Assembly (NCBI GenBank): GCA_016788685.1
Contig: JAEUSS010000203.1
Span: forward strand, 1-8,651
DNA length: 8,651 nt
Reading direction: 5' to 3'
Source of the DNA: Prolixibacteraceae bacterium
Lineage (GTDB): Bacteria > Bacteroidota > Bacteroidia > Bacteroidales > Prolixibacteraceae
Within the stretch, counting starts at the first letter, position 1. Each line of letters starts with the position of its first letter. The notes below the pieces were generated by a model, which saw nothing but the letters and a program-made list of their open reading frames with translations, was not told the DNA's origin and did not search any database. The position numbers and the translations under genes are program-made. Below are positions 6,049 through 8,651 of this stretch, piece after piece.

Positions 6049-7347
6049 ATGAAAAACTATACCCAAAGCATCGCAGCCTTTCAGGAAGCGCAAAAACACA
6101 TACCCGGCGGAGTAAATTCTCCGGTTCGCTCGTTCAAAAGTGTTGACGGCGACCCGTTGTTTATTGCCAGCGCCAAAGGAGCCAAAATTTATGACATCGA
6201 CGGACATGAATACATCGACTACGTAGGTTCATGGGGCCCCATGATACTGGGGCACGCACATCCCGACGTGGTTATGGCCATACAAAAAACAGCAGCCAAA
6301 GGTACCAGTTTTGGAGCCCCCACCGTGCTCGAAACTGAAATGGCCCTGCAAATCAAAAAAATGGTTCCCTCGGTTGACAGCATTCGCATGGTAAACTCCG
6401 GAACCGAAGCTACCATGAGCGCCCTGCGACTTGCCCGCGGTTATACCGGCCGCGAACTGGTCGTTAAATTTGAAGGCTGCTACCACGGACACAACGACAG
6501 TTTTCTGATCAAAGCCGGGTCGGGAGCACTCACCCTCGGCACTCCCAACTCTCCGGGTGTTACTTCAGGAACAGCAAAAGACACACTGACCGCCAGATTT
6601 AATGACCTGGATTCGGTCAACGAACTATTCATTTGCTACCCTGAACAAATAGCTGCAGTTATTCTGGAACCCGTTACCGGAAATATGGGTGTTGTTATTC
6701 CTGAACCTGAATTCATGCAGGGAATCAGGGAACTCTGTACCAAATACGGGACCGTCCTGATTTTTGATGAAGTAATGACCGGATTCCGCCTATCGAAAGG
6801 AGGCGCTCAGCAAATTCTGGGCATCACTCCCGACCTGACGACTTTCGGAAAAATAATCGGAGGAGGGCTACCTGTGGGAGCCTACGGAGGAAAACAGGAA
6901 ATCATGGACAAACTGGCGCCTAATGGACCTGTATACCAAGCCGGAACACTCTCCGGAAATCCGCTTGCTATGGCAGCCGGACTTACTGCCCTGAAAATTC
7001 TGGACGAAACCGATGGCTTTTACAACATGCTCGAAGAAAAATCGGCACGACTGGGCGACGGGATCAAAAAATGTCTGGAAGACCTCAGTTTCCCGGGAGT
7101 GCTGAATCGGGTAGGCTCCATGTTTACCCTGTTCTTCACCGAAGAAGAACGGGTAAATTCTTTTGCCGATGCTTGTCGCTGCAACACCGCTAACTATGCA
7201 AAATACTTCAAAATGGCCCTTGACAGCGGAATTTACCTCGCTCCCTCTCAATTCGAAGCTGCATTTGTATCAGCAGCCCATACAACCAAAAAAATCGACA
7301 AAACAATTGAGGCAACCTACGAAGCATTGAAAGCGTTGAAAGGCTAA
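6049..7347 (+). CDS. hemL: Glutamate-1-semialdehyde 2,1-aminomutase
   Basis: HemL is a PLP enzyme that moves the amino group within glutamate-1-semialdehyde, the HemA product, to give 5-aminolaevulinate, the HemB substrate. The 432-residue protein is standard length. Motifs in order: [12 protein letters not shown] (18-29), the hallmark of this aminomutase within class-III aminotransferases; [16 protein letters not shown] (115-130); CYHGHND (144-150); FDEVMTGFR (239-247), with Asp240 contacting the PLP ring nitrogen; and [18 protein letters not shown] (264-281), with Lys268 as the PLP-binding lysine. The ATG at 6049 gives the usual N-terminus. It is the last hem gene here; a folded non-coding segment follows. 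Together with hemA it shows that the organism uses the C5 route, not the glycine/succinyl-CoA route. Confidence 0.98.
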   Translation: MKNYTQSIAAFQEAQKHIPGGVNSPVRSFKSVDGDPLFIASAKGAKIYDIDGHEYIDYVGSWGPMILGHAHPDVVMAIQKTAAKGTSFGAPTVLETEMALQIKKMVPSVDSIRMVNSGTEATMSALRLARGYTGRELVVKFEGCYHGHNDSFLIKAGSGALTLGTPNSPGVTSGTAKDTLTARFNDLDSVNELFICYPEQIAAVILEPVTGNMGVVIPEPEFMQGIRELCTKYGTVLIFDEVMTGFRLSKGGAQQILGITPDLTTFGKIIGGGLPVGAYGGKQEIMDKLAPNGPVYQAGTLSGNPLAMAAGLTALKILDETDGFYNMLEEKSARLGDGIKKCLEDLSFPGVLNRVGSMFTLFFTEEERVNSFADACRCNTANYAKYFKMALDSGIYLAPSQFEAAFVSAAHTTKKIDKTIEATYEALKALKG

Positions 7348-7385
7348 AATGCACTTATTGAATAGTAAATATCAACTTTGCCCAA

Positions 7386-7414
7386 TGGCTGAATCTCATT
7401 GAGTCTGATAGCCA
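7386..7414 (+). other. First stem-loop downstream of hemL
   Basis: Arms TGGCT (7386-7390) and AGCCA (7410-7414) are perfect complements, extended inward by ATC (7393-7395) with GAT (7407-7409) after a 2-nt bulge. A shorter nested palindrome CTCATTGAG lies in the loop. It precedes the stronger hairpin at 7426 by 11 nt, so the two may form one folded unit. Confidence 0.35.
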
Positions 7415-7425
7415 CTCTGCAACAT

Positions 7426-7465
7426 TCCGGGAGTTTCTCGTTCTAAGAAAACAGAAGCTCCCGGA
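7426..7465 (+). terminator. Strong hairpin after hemL, possible end of the hem transcript
   Basis: Arms TCCGGGAGTTTCT (7426-7438) and AGAAGCTCCCGGA (7453-7465) pair over 13 bp with one G-U, around a 14-nt loop. It begins 79 bp after the hemL stop and is the best candidate for the 3' end of the operon transcript. Neither strand has a T-run next to it, so a classical intrinsic terminator is doubtful; it could instead stop 3' exonucleases. A short alternative stem, CCCG/CGGG (7460-7471), would compete with the right arm. Confidence 0.4.
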
Positions 7466-7500
7466 TTCGGGAACAAACACACAAAACACTGATAATAAGC

Positions 7501-7522
7501 ACAAAATAAAAACAAAATAAAA
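7501..7522. repeat. Perfect 11-bp A-rich tandem duplication
   Basis: ACAAAATAAAA occurs twice head to tail (7501-7511 and 7512-7522). The period is about one helical turn, so the A-tracts are in phase and may bend the DNA or act like an UP element ahead of the TTTTTTG at 7531-7537. It lies upstream of the secreted-protein gene. Function is inferred only. Confidence 0.5.
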
Positions 7523-7541
7523 CTGGCAGATTTTTTGAAGT

Positions 7542-7553
7542 AGCACTTGTGCT
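7542..7553. promoter_or_regulatory. 12-bp palindrome upstream of the secreted-protein gene
   Basis: AGCACTTGTGCT is a perfect palindrome. It lies between TTTTTTG (7531-7537), a possible -33 box, and TACGAATA (7556-7563), a poor match to the -7 consensus, 18 bp apart. If that weak promoter is real, the palindrome is placed where a repressor would sit. It starts 65 bp before the ATG. Confidence 0.35.
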
Positions 7554-7606
7554 GATACGAATAAAAACAAATTCAGCAGAACAGGAAACAATTAAAACTT
7601 ACCATC

Positions 7607-8651
7607 ATGAAAACGAAAATTGGAATCTTAGTTTTGGCTTTATGCACAAGCTTCTTCAATGTCCAGGCACAACGTCGCGTTGTAACTACCACCCGGGCAG
7701 CCAGCTACGACATCAGTGACAATCTTGATCTGGATGCCGTTGCTTCTATTTTCGGAGAATCGAAAGATTTGGAAGACTTTGAATACCGGCTGAACGACCC
7801 GGATGCCCGAATATCGAACCTTGACCTGAACGAAGATGGCTACATCGACTATTTGCGCATACTCGAAAACTCCGGCGACCGCAATTCGCTGGTTGTGATA
7901 CAGGCAGTTTTAGACAAAGACATCTATCAGGATGTTGCAACCATTGAAATTGAAAGAGTTCAGAACGGAAACCTCCGCGTTCAGGTTGTTGGCGACTCAT
8001 ACATCTACGGATCAAACTACATCATCGAACCCGTATTTGTCCGGACTCCGGTAATCTTTTCGTTCTTCTGGGGCCCTCATTACAGACCCTGGAGCTCTCC
8101 GTACTACTGGAACTACTACCCGAGGTGGTACAGTTACTGCCGCCCTTATCCTACTTACAGGTACCATAAACACGTACATGTACATATCAACACTCACAAT
8201 TCATACCATCACGCATCAACCCGCAACATTCACTTCTCCGGAGACAATTACAGCCGTATCCGCAGAAACGATTACGCACAAAGATATCCTGACAGAGCTT
8301 TTACCAGTCGCCATCAGGGGGTCAGTAACCGAAATGAGCTGATTGAAAGACGCCCTGCCAATCAAGTTAGCCGCCAACGCAGCAGCGATGTACAAAGATC
8401 AACTAACCGCCAGTATCAGGACAACAGAAAATCAGCTCCGGTCAGAAATGAGGGGCAAAGAAATACAAACGAGTACCGACGCCCAACATACAACAGTGGC
8501 CAGTCCCGGTCGGCTCAGCCTCGCACCAGGGAAAACAGCGATGCAAATACCTACCGCAAAAGAACAGAGTCTCCCAACCGGGACATTCAGATTAAATCGG
8601 GCAGCCGAAACGAATCGACCGGCGGACGTTCTGTGACCAGGGGCCAGTCAA
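7607..8651 (+). CDS. Secreted protein with EF-hand-like loop and Arg/Asn-rich tail, 3' end cut off
   Basis: I do not recognise a named family. The first 348 residues are in the window, with no stop before its end. MKTKIGILVLALCTSFFNVQA is a Sec signal peptide, probably cleaved after residue 21. An N-terminal domain (about 30-145) contains one EF-hand-like loop, DLNEDGYIDYLR at 73-84, with Asp73, Asn75, Asp77 and Asp81 placed for calcium; position 12 is Arg, not the usual Glu. Residues 150-202 are rich in Tyr, Trp and His (SPYYWNYYPRWYSYCRPYPT; HKHVHVHINTHNSYHH). From about 203 on the sequence is low-complexity, rich in Arg, Asn, Ser and Gln, and strongly basic, so likely disordered. A periplasmic or surface place is inferred. 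It follows hemL by 259 bp and probably has its own promoter, so a link to haem synthesis is not implied. The ATG at 7607 is the only start giving the signal peptide. Confidence 0.85.
   Translation, partial: MKTKIGILVLALCTSFFNVQAQRRVVTTTRAASYDISDNLDLDAVASIFGESKDLEDFEYRLNDPDARISNLDLNEDGYIDYLRILENSGDRNSLVVIQAVLDKDIYQDVATIEIERVQNGNLRVQVVGDSYIYGSNYIIEPVFVRTPVIFSFFWGPHYRPWSSPYYWNYYPRWYSYCRPYPTYRYHKHVHVHINTHNSYHHASTRNIHFSGDNYSRIRRNDYAQRYPDRAFTSRHQGVSNRNELIERRPANQVSRQRSSDVQRSTNRQYQDNRKSAPVRNEGQRNTNEYRRPTYNSGQSRSAQPRTRENSDANTYRKRTESPNRDIQIKSGSRNESTGGRSVTRGQS

Noticed and set aside
6868..7251. Minus-strand frame of 127 codons, and a similar 122-codon frame at 3672-4040
   Set aside because: Both are antisense to hemL and hemC, whose active-site motifs are intact, and neither product shows a recognisable domain.
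7355..7591. Minus-strand frame of 78 codons, rich in Phe, Leu and Val
   Set aside because: Its hydrophobic look comes from the A-rich plus strand of the intergenic region, and it runs across the hairpin arms and the tandem repeat. No homology or motif supports it.
8343..8636. Plus-strand frame of 97 codons
   Set aside because: It lies inside the secreted-protein gene in another frame; the gene's own frame continues the signal-peptide protein without a break.

Overview
The window looks like ordinary chromosome of a member of the Bacteroidota, probably of the Bacteroidales/Marinilabiliales kind. This is inference from the gene order of the haem cluster, the near absence of Shine-Dalgarno sequences, a TAnnTTTG-type -7 box in front of the cluster, and a secreted protein of a style common in that phylum. 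I see no insertion sequence, prophage, CRISPR array, tRNA or rRNA.

Positions 1-1099 (minus strand) hold a phosphate-uptake pair: a DUF47/PhoU-like accessory protein, then, 45 bp further on, the start of a PiT-family phosphate permease that runs off the left edge. Positions 1100-1468 are a divergent control region without a recognisable gene. It is dense in short symmetric elements: a CRP/FNR-like near-palindrome, a 36-bp-spaced direct repeat, a 15-bp inverted repeat touching a -7 box, and a small stem-loop where the rightward mRNA would begin.

Positions 1469-7347 (plus strand) carry a small predicted membrane protein that I do not recognise, then hemA, hemC, hemD, hemB and hemL. The five enzymes make a complete C5 route from glutamyl-tRNA to uroporphyrinogen III: HemA reduces glutamyl-tRNA to glutamate-1-semialdehyde, HemL converts it to 5-aminolaevulinate, HemB condenses two of these to porphobilinogen, HemC polymerises four to hydroxymethylbilane, and HemD closes the ring. 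Key catalytic residues are visible in HemA, HemC, HemB and HemL; HemD is recognised from its conserved blocks. hemC-hemD-hemB are packed 5 and 3 bp apart. No hemE or later haem gene, and no siroheme or cobalamin gene, is in the window, so the fate of uroporphyrinogen III cannot be read here.

Positions 7348-7606 are non-coding, with two consecutive stem-loops, a perfect 11-bp A-rich tandem duplication and a 12-bp palindrome. From 7607 to the right edge runs a secreted protein, cut off by the window. It has a signal peptide, one EF-hand-like loop, an aromatic/His-rich stretch and a long Arg/Asn/Ser/Gln-rich tail.

I found no convincing new enzyme system. The points most worth a second look are the promoter architecture ahead of the haem operon, the unrecognised leader membrane protein, the folded segment after hemL, and the secreted protein at the right edge.
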